NCBI RefSeq assembly: GCF_958450345.1
Contig: NC_088781.1
Coordinates: 26,141,857 to 26,205,856, forward strand
Direction: 5' to 3'
DNA length: 64,000 bases
Source of the DNA: Calliphora vicina
Taxonomy: Eukaryota > Arthropoda > Insecta > Diptera > Calliphoridae
The translations under genes and the position numbers were made by a program. Below the pieces are notes generated by a model, which did not search any database, was not told the DNA's origin, and saw only the letters and a program-made list of their open reading frames with translations. Position 1 is the stretch's first letter, and every line of letters begins with the position of its first letter. Below, piece by piece: positions 12,592 to 24,409 of the stretch.

Positions 12592-12722
12592 ATGTGCTGT
12601 TTTTCTAAAGCGAATGAGCGTTTTGAGTGGACGTTTTACATGTATTTTGTTTTTGTTACAATAACAAAACACATGTTAAATTTCCACTCAAAGTACTCGT
12701 TCGCTATAGAAAAACAGCACAT
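12592..12722. repeat. Hairpin repeat, copy 1
   Basis: The sequence is a near-complete palindrome. The left arm starts ATGTGCTGTTTTTCTA and the right arm is its inverse with a few mismatches. The centre is TTTGTTACAATAACAAA. Arms are about 60 bp. The inner part (TTGAGTGG..ACATGT) is shared with the hairpins at 36920-37053 and 47268-47330. Confidence 0.8.
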
Positions 12723-12959
12723 AAGTTTGTTTTTATGGAAATAAGATCAACTTTTAGATTTTTAAGCATAATGACTTATTTTCTAAAATTTTTATTATAC
12801 ATTACAACGAAAAAATTTTTCCTAAACTTCGTAGTATTTTTAATTCAAGAAGAGCTGTAAATAATAACTTAAAGATAGAAAATAAAATAAAATTAAGTTC
12901 AAACATTAATGTTGTTACTCATTTTCGTATGTTTGTATGGACTTTCTCGTATTAAACCC

Positions 12960-13640
12960 AAAATGAAGGCGCCCATCATATTTTCGATATACTGTCCTTG
13001 GTAACGCCTTTCAAAAGTCCATCACATCAGAGTACTCATGCATATTATTCTTAAATTAGTCCTGAAAATTGTCCATCAAATAGCATTTGAACTTTATGGG
13101 ACATTCGGCAGCCCAAAACTTTAAAGTTTTTTAAGCATAGTTTCAATTAAATCTTTATAATTGCCTGCTCTGTTGTTTCCGAGAAAACTAACTGCATTTT
13201 TAAAACTGTTCCAGGCTTGTTTTTCTCTGGTATTGAGTAATATTTATAAATATTATTATTCATAATTTTTCATTCATAATTATTTTTATTTGTGGTCCTG
13301 CGAAGATTCCTGATTTTATCTTCGCTTCGGATAATTTGTTAAAGAATCCTTTTAAATATTCAAAAGCTTCAGAATTTTGATCCAATGCTTTCACAAATTG
13401 TTTCATTAATTTGATATGAATGGCGGCATTAAGATACTTTTTGGATCTACAACTGGTTCCCATTTGATGTTATGTTTTCCTATATGAAACTCGACTCGCT
13501 CAGGCCATATACGCTGCTGATAGTGTACTAAATCCGCTAGACTATTACATAGGTGACAAGGGTGCTTCGCATTCCCATCAAAAATCCAACAATTTTGAAA
13601 TCTCCTATTAATGTGCAGCTGTATTCTTTATATTCTAAAT
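12960..13640 (-). pseudogene. Relic of an uncharacterised multicopy arthropod ORF
   Basis: On the minus strand the frame reads KLMKQFVKALDQNSEAFEYL, then KLSEAKIKSGIFAGPQIK (about 13260-13420), preceded by VVDPKSILMPP and followed, across frameshifts, by NYKDLIETMLKNFKVLGCRM. From memory, phrases such as 'LPPLHIKLGLMKQFVKAL' and 'GIFVGPQI' belong to a repeated, uncharacterised protein family common in arthropod genomes, probably carried by a transposon. The frame is broken at the 'IHIKL' region and again downstream. A second broken copy, overlapping the N-terminal side, is at 25440-25860. Family membership rests on recall and not on a search. Confidence 0.6.
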
Positions 13641-13667
13641 TTTCTAGTACAATTTTTACGTTAAAAT

Positions 13668-13703
13668 ATTAAATTCAAATTGATAGTACAATTTCGTAAC
13701 AAT
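13668..13703 (-). repeat. Short LTR-end fragment
   Basis: 'gatagtacaatttcgtaaca' is the antisense of the LTR start TGTTACGAAATTGTAC seen at 30396. It lies just upstream of a family A copy. Confidence 0.5.
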
Positions 13704-13732
13704 TTAAGTTACACTATGCTACACCAAAACAA

Positions 13733-14451
13733 GTAAGAAAGTATGGTCGGTCAAGCCCGACCATATAATACCCTACACTAAGTAAAAGAGCAAAAACATT
13801 TTTCTTTTAAAATTTCAATAATTTATATTTTTGAGTGATTTTCGGAAGTGGGCCTTATATGGTGGCTATGACCAATTATGGACCGATCACAATGAAATTA
13901 GGTCGTGTCATTTATGTCTCTATGAAAGTTTACTATGTTGAATTTTGTGAGTATACCAACATTTTTAATCGATTTGTGCACGTTAAAGTGATTTTCGGGA
14001 GCGGGCCTTATATGGGAGCTATGACTAATTATGGACCGATCGTAACAAAATTTGGTGACATGAATTTTGTATATTTAAAACTTATTTGGAGCGCAATTTG
14101 TGGAGAAACATTTATTAATTAAACATTTATGACCGATAAAGTCCAATTTCGGAAGGACATTTGTATGGGGGCTAGGTGAAATAATGGACCGATTTCAGCA
14201 AGTTTCAATAGGCTTGGTCCCTGGGCCAAATTTGATCGAAATATCTTCAAAATTGCGACCTGTACTCTGCGCTCAAGGTTTACATGGACAGCCAGCCAGC
14301 CGAGGGACGGACATCGTTTAGTCGACTCAGAAAGTGATTCTAAGTCGATCGGTATACTTTAAGGTGTGTGTTAGACCAATATTTTTGGGCGTTAGAAACA
14401 TCTGCACAAACGCATAATACCCTCCCCACTACGGTGGTGTAGGGTATAAAT
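13733..14451 (+). repeat. Family A repeat, near full-length copy
   Basis: It begins AACAAGTAAGAAAGTATGG, followed by the hairpin GGTCGGtcaagCCCGACC and TACCCTACAC. It ends CCCTCCCCACTACGGTGGTG then TAGGGTATA. It contains two tandem copies of a roughly 163-bp internal module ('gaccgatca…aattttgtgagtat…cgggagcgggcc'). Short frames such as the one at 13835-14122 simply read through these modules. The layout resembles non-autonomous Helitron/DINE-like repeats, but the superfamily is unproven. Confidence 0.8.
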
Positions 14452-14552
14452 ATGCAGGTTTTATAAAGTCCATAGAGTTCGGAAATACCTATCTTATCTT
14501 AAACTTTTCTTCAGGGAAAATCACATCGTGAAATTTCAAGTTTTCATGATAA

Positions 14553-14771
14553 ATACACAGAGTTTGTTGCCAATCGAATGATTCGGTTGCACATATAGAA
14601 TTTGTCAGTTCTAACAACAGTTTATAAAGAAGAATTTCAGTTGAAGCAACCTAACTTTAGTTACCCCTTATAAAATATTGTAGTCACAACTGTAAAATTC
14701 GGTCACTAAGATAGAATCATTCGATTGGCAACAAATTCGGTTGCTATCAGGAATCTGTTTTCTCTGTGTAT
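14553..14771. mobile_element. Palindromic MITE with ATACACAGAG ends
   Basis: The ends are ATACACAGAG (14553-14562) and CTCTGTGTAT (14762-14771). Subterminal arms TTTGTTGCCAATCGAATG.. (14563-14584) and their perfect 22-bp inverse (14714-14735) lie inside. The 219 bp have no coding capacity. The ACACAGAG end resembles the termini of the element at 39247-39740. Confidence 0.65.
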
Positions 14772-14779
14772 TATTCCGA

Positions 14780-15830
14780 AAACTAAACGAAAACATTTAT
14801 TCTGTACAAAGTGTTTATATCTATCCCTCAGGAAACTCACAAACCTTGCCTATTCCTAAAATTTCTAATGTTCTAACAGAATGATCGCCACACGTTATGT
14901 GAAATGTCCTATTTTCTCAAGTCACGGAATCTGTATGGAAATCTGTAAACAGTGAACACAAATTTCCCACAGGAATATAATAAAAATCGTAATATGAATT
15001 CTGGGTGGAATGATCTTTTAAAATTAAGACATACAGCTATTTTATTTCAACTATATTTTCAAAGGATTTCACCAAAATTTTAAACTTGTCTTTATGTATC
15101 TTGCTGTTATAAATAATTTATTTTAATGTAACTCCTCTTCAAAAAAGGACATTATAAAACAAAGGTCAAACTAAATAATATATACATTACGCACTTCCCT
15201 ATCCACTGTTCCAGGGTATTGTGTCGAAAAACAAATACTCTCCCACTCACACATGAAATACAAAATCATTGTGTTTTTCTTATATTTGTCTTTTTTTTTT
15301 TTTGCTCAAAAACAAGTGACGCAAACTTTAAAGTCATTTGGGACTGAAGTCGTAAATAGTAAATGGGTTGCAAAAAGTTAAATGTTTACTCAGACACCAT
15401 TGTTATGGTACCCTTCCAGCACACTCACATCATACTCATGCAAATAAACGCTTTTTCAAAAATATATTTTGTATATAAAGAGATATACATACGTACATTT
15501 ATATTCAAATATCTTTGCTCTCATATAAAATTTTGTAAAATTTTACAACTGTATTAAATCAAATTGTAACTAGATGCAAATTTAAGCATACAACTACACT
15601 GCTAAGTATACAACTACATATTTACATGCAAATTTACACAGAGAGAGACAATACAAATCTTTTGTACAGCTGTTACGCAGCAGTACTTTATCTCAACCAG
15701 TCATGCTAAATTCGAATACAGTGTTTAGCAAAAGTGTTAAAGTTATTGGGTTTAAAAGGAATTTACAGGGAACTGTAATCAGGAGACTTAAACAATTAAA
15801 GCTATAAGACTTTAATCAGCTTGAATGTGT
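14780..15830. other. AT-rich sequence, no recognisable element
   Basis: Non-coding AT-rich DNA with a poly-T run near 15290. No motif, TIR or repeat match was found. Confidence 0.45.
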
Positions 15831-15837
15831 TTCAACA

Positions 15838-16065
15838 GTAACATGTGGTTTCAACAGGACGATAGTACGTGCCACACAACTCATGTCACATTGAATATTC
15901 TACATGGTCATCTCTCATTCAGATGATGTGAACTGCCCACCGACATCGTGAAATTCTATCCCGTCAGACTTTTTCTTGTGGAGTTTTCTTAAATCGCAGG
16001 ACAATGCGAATAAGCCACAAAACCAACATAACCCATACCATCGGTCATATTTAGCCTGATTTATC
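15838..16065 (+). pseudogene. Mariner/Tc-type transposase relic
   Basis: At 15843 the frame reads WFQQDDSTCHTTHVTLNIL, the second catalytic-Asp region of the same transposase type as the mariner at 41810 (WFQQEGATAHTAHAT). Downstream, with frameshifts, are ELPTDIVKFYPV and FLVEF, corresponding to the 'WP.(R/K)S.DLT..D.FLW' block, then NKPQNQHN. The D-to-D block is recognisable but degraded. No TIRs were found nearby. Confidence 0.65.
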
Positions 16066-16827
16066 CGACAGGGTAATTAATTATGAAAGATCCCTTACAA
16101 AAAGGGCGTTCGTTCATAAGAAAAATAAATTTTAAAAATATTTTTGTCATTTTTTTTGATTTTCCTCATATACACAATTATAATGTCAACAAAACTTTTT
16201 AGGCAAAATTTTGTTATTCACTTAAGTAAAATAACACTTTTAACCCTCACTTTTCTTTCATACATTTCATATTCTATGACACTTAACAAATCCAATGACA
16301 AAGATCTCAATGAAGAGTAACAAAAACTTTATGGCAAGTGTTTAAGAAAATTTAAATTTCATTTCATTATTATCTATTATTTGCTTGTATTTTTGGACTC
16401 ATTATTATTTGACTTTAAATCGTTTTGCTAAAAAGCAGCACATGTGTCTGCAAATGGACTTTAATGTTCTTAAGTTGCAAATTAAAAAAGCAAGATTTGC
16501 ATAAATGTACACAGAAATAATTTGTTATGCTTGAAATGAGCACAACACAGCTTGGTTTGTTCTTACTTCTTGTATTATTTGCCCAAATAAAGGGCAAAGA
16601 ATTGATAACGAAGAAAACTGTTAGTAGTTTGGTACATTTCTAGTAACCCTTAAAATTTATATCATTTTTATGGAAGACATCAATACAAGACATGTGAAAA
16701 TAAAATTGAATACAACATATAAAGTGTGAAAGCCACAGCATTTCAATCACTCCTTTACAAGCATCACCACTTTTACTACCCAGCAGTTCTGGCTAAGTTG
16801 CACAATCAAGTTTGATAAGTAGGTCAT

Positions 16828-17640
16828 GAGTAGGTCATGTTATTTATGAATTTTATGTGTATACCAATATTTTTAAGAGATTTATGCTCGTTTAACTCTT
16901 TGTGGTTTGGTGGTTAGTTTACTAACCACATTTTCTGTAGTCTTTAAAACATAGTTTATTGGCATTTATTGCCATTTTGCTAAACAATTTTATTTTTTGA
17001 AGTCATCGTTTATGATTTTTAGCAAAACTTTGCCGGCAGGGTGCTCTGGTTAGATAAATATATTAATTTGAAAATATTGTAAAAATCATTTTCACGCATT
17101 CAATAAAAACAGCACAGAGTGTTTATTGTTCATCGAATTCAGTGTTACTTTGATATTTCGGTTGTTTGGTCAGAAAATTTAGTCTAAAATATTCGATTTC
17201 AAAAAACATTTATACGAAACAAAAATTTTTATCATAGCTATTTTTAATGCCAACCGACATGGTGGTTAGTATACTAACCACTTCACTCCACTTCAAACCA
17301 TGGAATTGGGTGGTTTTACCATGTTTTGATTAATTGTTTCTTACTTTTTATAATAACCTAATCTTGATTAAAGTAAAAATACATTTGTTTTGATTCTAAA
17401 CTTATACACAAAAAAGCGTGGCTGAAAGAGTTAAGTGATTTTCGGGAGCGGGCCTTATATGGGAGCTATGACTAATTATGGACAGATCATCATAAAATTA
17501 GGTGACATGAAATTTGTATAGATACCTTTATGAATTTAACATTTATCAAGGATAAAGTCCAATTTCGTTAGGACTTTATATGGGCACTAGGTGAAATAAT
17601 GACAGATTTAAGCCAATTTCAATAGGTTTAGTGTTTATTT
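16828..17640 (+). repeat. Family A repeat fragment split by a piggyBac-like insertion
   Basis: The family A module 'tgtataccaatatttttaag' to 'ctcgtt' (about 16845-16891) is interrupted and resumes at 17431 with 'gtgattttcgggagcggg', running to about 17640. In intact copies these two pieces are contiguous, which dates the insertion after the family A copy. Confidence 0.75.
16896..17430. mobile_element. piggyBac-like non-autonomous element, TTAA-flanked
   Basis: It is 535 bp flanked by TTAA on both sides (16892-16895, 17431-17434), with short inverted ends CTCTTT…AAAGAG. Duplicated TTAA is the hallmark of piggyBac-type insertion. The interrupted family A sequence confirms the empty site. Two copies of a 20-bp palindrome, GTGGTTAGT-nn-ACTAACCAC, lie at 16910-16929 and 17262-17281. 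They may be subterminal transposase-binding sites. There is no transposase gene. The terminal repeats differ from canonical piggyBac CCYT ends, so the superfamily is an inference from the TSD. Confidence 0.65.
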
Positions 17641-17822
17641 TAAATGGTTTCTGAAGAATTCTATTACATCTATGGTTACTTCTATCATTTTGGAACGAAT
17701 TTTGTTTCCGAAATATGCTGCTACTGAAAACATCTTTCACATTGCCAAAAACGTTTGCAAATACTTGTAATCAATCTGCAAGTATTTTCCTCTTGATCGT
17801 TCAGATATAAAATGATCTATTG

Positions 17823-18533
17823 TCAAGCCCGACCATATAATACCCTACACCAAGTAAATGAGTAAAAATATTTTTCTTTTAGAATATCAATAATTTATAT
17901 TCGTGAGTGATTTTCGGAAGTGGGCCTTGTAGGGAGCTATGACGAATTATAGACCGATCACCATAAAATTAGGTCGTGTGATTTATGTCTATATGAAAGT
18001 TATTTATGTTGAATTTTGTGTATATTCCAACATTTTTAAGTGATTTAAGCACGTTAAAGTAATTTTCGGAAGCGGGTCTATATGGAAGCTATGACTAATT
18101 ATGAACCGATTGTAACAAAATTTTGTGACATGAATTTTGTATATATAAAACTTATTTGGAGCGAAATTTGTGTAGATACATATATAAATTAAACATTTAT
18201 GACCGATAATGTCCAATTTCGAGAGGACATTTGTATGGGGGCTAGGTGAAATAATAAACCGATTTCAGCCAGTTTCAATAGGCTTCGTCATTGGGTCGAA
18301 AAAATGATATGTAACAAATTTTATCGAAATATCTTAAAAATTGCGACCTGTACTCTGCGCATAAAGTTTACATGGACAGCCAGACGGACGTACCGACGGA
18401 CATCGTTTAATCGACTCAGATTCTTAGTCGATCGGTATACTTTAAGGTGGGTGTTAGACCAATATTTTTGGGCGTTACAGACATCTGCACAAACGCATAA
18501 TACCCTCCCCACTATGGTGGTGTAGGGTATAAT
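17823..18533 (+). repeat. Family A repeat copy
   Basis: It runs from GTCAAGCCCGACCATATAAT to CCACTATGGTGGTGTAGGG and lacks only the outermost left bases. Two open frames on opposite strands around 18304-18525 are products of the repeat sequence, not genes. Confidence 0.8.
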
Positions 18534-18570
18534 TACAATTTCCCTTATTTAATAAAGAAAAAATTCAAAA

Positions 18571-18603
18571 ATTCTTAAATCCCGGGATTCGGGATTTAAG
18601 AAA
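18571..18603. repeat. Short near-perfect palindrome
   Basis: TTCTTAAATCCCG and its inverse CGGGATTTAAGAA form a compact hairpin. It may be a remnant of a foldback element. Confidence 0.55.
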
Positions 18604-18648
18604 TCCTAAGATTCCCTGTTTGGCAACTCTAGGTGCAATCTAACTTTG

Positions 18649-19194
18649 CACAGTAGTGCAGAATCACAATTTTTGGAAAATAATTCTGGCATTTCTACGG
18701 CTGATCCGATCAGAATAATATTCGACGCGAGCGTAGACAAGGATTATTCGAGTTTAAGTTATTAAAATGGACAATACAAATTCTTTAGTGGCGGCGCTAA
18801 GGGGGCTCAAAGTAGGCTACCTTTCACATATAAAATATTTAAACATGTGCCATTATTTGTTTACCATCCGCTATCAAAGATTTTTATAATTTTGGAAAGC
18901 CCTCGGCTAGGTCTTGATAAAACGTGCTTGCGGATGCCATTTACCTCTTATAATTTCCGAGTTATAGGCATTTTAAAATTTTGCCATACCTTGGATCGAG
19001 GGCAAACATTTGGCATAATTTTGAAAATTTCTTATAAACGAGATACCCAATTATTGGCCTTGAGGCTCCGCCCATCCTTTGGGATTAACATAACTTATTG
19101 AAAACATAAACTATAGCCATGAAAAATTATTAAAATCAGACAATCCGTTTAAAAGTTACAGATTGATTTCCATTTTTTTCTTTCCCTCACTGAG
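18649..19194. mobile_element. Transib-like non-autonomous element, diverged copy
   Basis: The left end reads CACAGTAGTGCAGAATC followed by 'tttggaaaataattctggc'. The right end reads 'aaaagttacagattgatttcc…ccctcactga'. These are diverged forms of the TIRs seen intact at 54719-54976 and 35855-36724. No TSD is visible. The open frame at 18847-19101 is within the repeat and is not considered a gene. Confidence 0.6.
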
Positions 19195-19234
19195 TAAAAG
19201 ATCTTCCTCTTAAAAGTTCAATAATTTTTTTGTT

Positions 19235-20330
19235 TTTGCTATATTAGTCTAACACCCACCTTAAAGTATACCGATCGACTTAGAATCACTTTCTGAGTCC
19301 ATTAAACGATGTCCGTCCTTCCGTCCGTCTGGCTGGTTGGCTGGCTGTCCATGTAAACTTTGTGCGCAAAGTACAGGTCGCAATTTTGAAGATATTTCGT
19401 TAAAATTTGAAACGAATAATTTTTTTCGGCCCAAGGACCAAGCCTATTGAAACTGGCTGAAATCGGTCTATTATTTCACTTAGCCCCCATACAAATGTGC
19501 TCCCGAAATTGGACTTTATCGATCATAAATTTTTAATTTATATAGGTATCTCCAAAAATTTCATTCCAAATAAGTTTTATATATACAAAATTCAAGTCAC
19601 CAAATTTTGTTACAATCGGTCCATAATTAGCCCCAATACCTCCCAAAAATTGTTTGCTAAATTCCACGTGATTGTCAATTATTTTTTCAAATATTTCCAC
19701 AAATATGTATGCATGAGGACTGTTTTAACACACAAGTGTGTTTTATTCGACTGTGTCAATTCATACATATTTACCACGAACACATACAATTTTTCTACAA
19801 CTTGACCAAAAATTTTTTTTTTTTAAATAAACATATTTTCTCATATTTATATCATTATATTTTTATTATTATAAAATATTCGGACCAAATTTCGTATTTT
19901 TAGTTCCATTAGTTTCGGTCATATCATGTTATTAACAGCGGATGTTCGCTGAGGTGGGTCAACGTATTTCCACATATCTTTGTCCATATATGTTTTACCG
20001 ATTTTTCCAAACATTTTTGAGAAACTAGAAACATTAATAATAAATTTCATACCCTTAGAGGTCCTTTTATTTTGGCTCTATCGCACTTAAAATTCAGTTG
20101 ATGAAAAAAATTCAAGTATTTGTTTTAAATTGGTGGCCACCACTTTAAATCACACGACATAATTTAATGGTGAGCGGTCCAAAATTGGTCATAGCTCCCA
20201 TATAAGGCCCACTTCCGAAAATCACTCACGAATAAAATTATTGAAATTTTAAAAGAAAAATGTTTTTGTTCATTTACTTGGTGTAGGGTATTATATGGCT
20301 GGGCTTGACCGACCATACTTTCTTACTTGT
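19235..20330 (-). repeat. Family A repeat interrupted by about 490 bp
   Basis: One part covers 19235-19650 ('ttagtctaacacccacctt' to 'ccataattagcccc'). The rest, 20140-20330, ends in GGCTTGACCGACCATACTT. Between them lie about 490 bp of unrelated AT-rich DNA with no identified ends. Confidence 0.65.
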
Positions 20331-20334
20331 TTCT

Positions 20335-20610
20335 ATATGAAACTGATTTGTGTAGATATCCACCTTTAAAAGTGATTTATGTTCGTATGCTTTATATGGG
20401 AGCTCCCAATTAAAATTAAATTTCCCTTTATATAAGATTTATTTGTTGAGACATTGTTGTAGATACCTTTATAAATCAGATATTAATGAAAAAAAAACTA
20501 TTTCGGGAGGACACTTATATTTCAAAAAAATTCATTAGATTTCGTCCATGGGCCGAAAAAATAAATGTGAAAATCGATATACTTAAGGGTGTTGGACTAA
20601 TACTAGAAGA
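20335..20610 (+). repeat. Degenerate family A-like segment
   Basis: Phrases such as 'tttatatgggagct', 'agataccttta', 'tttcgggaggaca' and 'ggtgttggactaatac' follow the family A order on the plus strand, with heavy decay. Confidence 0.5.
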
Positions 20611-20619
20611 GGCTTAATT

Positions 20620-22010
20620 TTGGACCGAACCAACTAACAAGTGATGACATCATGGAGACGATTAAACTCTTTCCTTTATAATGTAAAATATTCTTACCTT
20701 CTACAAAAACCACATAACTATTGCTTTGAAAATCTTTACACAATAACTCAACAATATGGGTTTTTAGGATATGTCTAGAGAATTGTTAAAAATGTATGCT
20801 AAATATTTTGTATTTTAAGTTTTAAACATTTCATTGGTTTAATAACAAATTTTCCCCTTGATTTATAAATATTTTTATATCATCCTAACTACATACAATC
20901 CCCCTCCAATAGTAAAACTCTCAAATGGTTTAACAGTTCACGTAACATATTAAGGAAGAAAAAATCCTATTTCCGTTTACCATTATTAGTTGCTGTAAAA
21001 AACATCTGCTGTATAAAATGATTTAGACATATCATGTTTTAGGGGGAGGATTTATAATAAACTGAAATAAAATATACATTTCATAACTGTAAAGAAAATT
21101 ATCCATATACCCTCGTATGTAATGAATATATTTTGCAGAATTTTGTCTTTGACTATCCTTACATTTTGTAGCTGTACAGTTCAAATATTGTACATAGATA
21201 CGAATCTGGCAAAACTTATTATTTTGCGGATATATTTTGTCAAGAAATGTAAGTTATGTATGTAAAAAAGGGAATATCTTCGATACAATTTATTGAAATT
21301 AGAATTTCTACATGCTTATTTATATTCATTCGATATGATGCTTATAACCAGATTTATTTATGTATATTTTATGTTATAACCAAACTGCTGCTGCTTGATT
21401 AGTTGCAATTTAGCAATTTATAAATGAGAATTTTTTGTTTGCAAAATATAAGATTTACATGCATTTTTTAAATGTTAAAATGAATTTATATGTCATTTAA
21501 TTAAATTTTTTTTTATAAGTTTTACTTAACTCGGCCATATGGAAAATACTATCATATGCTGTTATAAAATACTAAGTAATACAATTTACATACGAAAATA
21601 TTCATTTAATTTTTTTTACTATTATTTTTGAAATTATTCTACATACAAAAAAAAAAATTTTGTTGCACAAGTTTACTAGTTAAAATAGTTGAAAATTATT
21701 CAACCCTTTAGCTCAAATGCTGTTGTCAGTTGGTTGCTTTAAAAAACTTAAACTACTATAATAAATGGATTGCATTTTATTTGCAACTTTATGCAGTTTT
21801 CTAGAGCGACATTAGTTTTGTAACTTTAATATAATAAACTTTTGCAATGGACAATTCTATGAATTCTATGAATTGTGTGAAGTGCTGCTCAAAGAAATAA
21901 AAATATTTTTTTTTTGGAAATTTTTATGTACTTTTAAAATAATAGGAATATAAAAAAGGATGGATTTTGGTACATAAACAAATTTTAAATTTAAATGACT
22001 ATCTACACGC
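20620..22010. other. AT-rich sequence, no recognisable element
   Basis: Roughly 1.4 kb of AT-rich, apparently single-copy DNA. No coding motif is visible. Confidence 0.4.
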
Positions 22011-22012
22011 AG

Positions 22013-22080
22013 AGAAAAAACATGGTTGAAGTAAACATATTATGATAAGATTTATGATTAGCGTCCAAATGATTTCATAG
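22013..22080. repeat. Fragment of the ACACGCAGAGAAAA repeat (family E)
   Basis: 'tacacgcagagaaaaaa' followed by 'gtaaacatattatgataag' matches one end and an inner portion of the palindromic element at 39247-39740. Confidence 0.5.
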
Positions 22081-22205
22081 CTTAGACCATAGATAATTAC
22101 ATATAGATCGGAAACTCTCCTGTCAAAGACCTAACTCAGTTGTAAATAAAACTATATGAAAACAAAAAAACACTCGTATGTGTGATTTTGTTGAGCATTT
22201 TTATA

Positions 22206-22965
22206 CACTACACCACCATAGTGGGGAGGGTACTATGCGTTTGTGCAGATGTTTGTAACGCCCAAATTAGTCTAACACCCACCTTAAAGTATACCGATCG
22301 ACTTAGAATCACTTTCTGAGTCGATTAAATGATGTCCGTCCGTACGTCCGTCTGGTTGGCTGGCCGGCTTGCTGGCTGGCTGTCCATGTAAACCTTGTGG
22401 GCAGAGTACAAGTCGCAATTTTGAAGATATATCGAAACAACTTGATACATATTATTTTTCGGCCCAAGGACCAAGCCTATTGAAACTGGCTGAAATCGGT
22501 CCATTATTTCACCTAGCCCACATACAAATGTCCTTCCGAAATTGGACTTTATCGGTCATAAATATTTAATTTATATATGTATCTCCACATATTTCGCTCC
22601 AAATAAGTTTTATGTATACAAAATTCATGTTACCAAATTTTGTTACGATCAGTCCATAATTAATCATAGCTCCCATATAGACCCGCTTCCGAAAATCACT
22701 TTAACGTTCATAAATCGCTTGAAAATGTTGGTATACTCACAAAATTCAACATAATAAACTTTCATATAAACATAAATTACTCGACCTAATTTCATGGTGA
22801 TCGGTCCATAATTGCTCATAGCCCCCATATAAGGCCCACTTCCGAAAATCACTCAAAAATATAAATTATTGAAATTTTGAAAGAAAAATATTTTTGCTTT
22901 TTTACTTAGTGTAGGGTATTATATGGTCGGGCTTGACCGACCATACTTTCATACTTGTTTTTTTT
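22206..22965 (-). repeat. Family A repeat, near full-length reverse copy
   Basis: It runs from TACACTACACCACCATAGTG to the hairpin GGTCGGgcttgaCCGACC and CATACTTTCATACTTGTTT. It carries the two internal ~163-bp modules. Open frames at 22369-22754 and, on the minus strand, 22664-22852 arise from the repeat. Confidence 0.8.
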
Positions 22966-23369
22966 TGTTTAAGGAATTGTGTTATTTCTATGGAGATAGG
23001 TTATAAATTCACTAAACAATGTGAGGTACGTTTGGCTAAATAGTCATAAAATTGAGACTTTTGCACCATTACCAACTCAAAAGTTTCAGAACTGCATTCA
23101 AGAGGTACGTGCGGAATTGATGGCGTCTCTATGAATGTCATCCAATGCTGCTGTGGAATTCTTGATTTCGAGTTTTCCTTTCATATATAAGAAGGTCTTT
23201 CCTGATATGCCATGGTGATACGCTAATTATATGATGTTGTAGTTATGATGGCTCCTCTAAATCTTAGGAGATTTTGCAGGAAGAAATTGAAATTGCTTTG
23301 TGTTAAATGACGGGAATAATTTTTAATGTAGATAGTGTTTCCTGCCACCTTAAATGCTGTCTGAACTTA

Positions 23370-23665
23370 TAAATTTTTTCTTTTAAAATGCGAATAACTA
23401 GTAAACTATCTGTCTAGTAGAATCCATTTATATACAAATCTTTCAAATCGGATCGCAAACAAAAATTTGGCATCATTTTTAATTTTTGATATACGAGAGG
23501 TGGCCCACTTTGGGGCATTGTGGCTCTACCCCCTTGGTTTTATAAGCCCAAATTCAAAACTTAAACTTATCAACACCTAATATATAGCTATTGGAAATTT
23601 TAAAATCGGGCTATTCGTTTAGAAGTTACTGATTTTTTTCCACTTTTTTTAGTTCCCCCACTGTG
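23370..23665. mobile_element. Transib-like element, right-end fragment
   Basis: The segment contains 'tctttcaaatcggat', 'gtggcccactttggggca', and 'cgtttagaagttactga'. It ends CCCCCACTGTG at 23665, the inverse of the RSS-like CACAGTG terminus. No matching left end was found. Confidence 0.55.
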
Positions 23666-24154
23666 CTGTGGAGGGTCTTGGTTTTGGCAGCATTAAATAC
23701 TTTTCCAGTCGTTATTGCTTAAATAACGTGATCATAGTGAACCAGCTTTAGTACCCAATCGTCTTGAAGTTGCAGACGGCTATCGCTTAGTTTCTTCTTT
23801 CACATTTGTCTGTAATTGCAGCGGCATGATTTGAGAATTTCTAAAGGCTGTCGAAGTTTTTTTTTTGATTTTGGGTGACTACGGCGCCAATATTTATATT
23901 TACTCCTCCTTCAAAATAAAGAATCATCACAAGTAACGATGAGACAATAATTAAACAATTTAATATTTAAAAACGATTTTACTTAAAATTTTCTGGAAAA
24001 TCGGTTTTTTGAAAAAACTGTTTTTAACGGTTTTTGATGAAAAATAATTTGATTTCTTTATAAAAACTGGGTTGTCTATAAAATTTTTTTGTTCCAGTTT
24101 TTTTTTCTAGTTTCCGCTCTATATTTCTCTATGGCATAGGCAAAGCATTCTACA

Positions 24155-24400
24155 CGCAGAAAAAAAATACTGTAACCATTTCAAAATTTTGACAAGTTTT
24201 TTAACCATATTATAGTAACTATTTATATGATTGTAGTAACAATAATATGGTTAATTTACGATTCACATGTTTATATCAACCATATATATGGTTACAGTAA
24301 ACAGGTATATGTTTGTGACAACCATTTACCATATTATATTGCTCTCGGCTTATGGATATCATAATCTGAGAACACATATTATGATAAAATTATAGAGTTC
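24155..24400. repeat. Family E element, half copy
   Basis: It starts CTACACGCAGAAAAAAAA, then 'ctgtaaccattt', 'accatatatatggttacag' and 'ttgctctcggcttatgg'. This is the left half of the element at 39247-39740. The right arm is missing. Confidence 0.65.
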
Positions 24401-24409
24401 TTAAAAAGC

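Noticed and set aside
18304..18525. Open frames on both strands
   Set aside because: They are inside a family A repeat, and the same reading recurs in other copies with stops.
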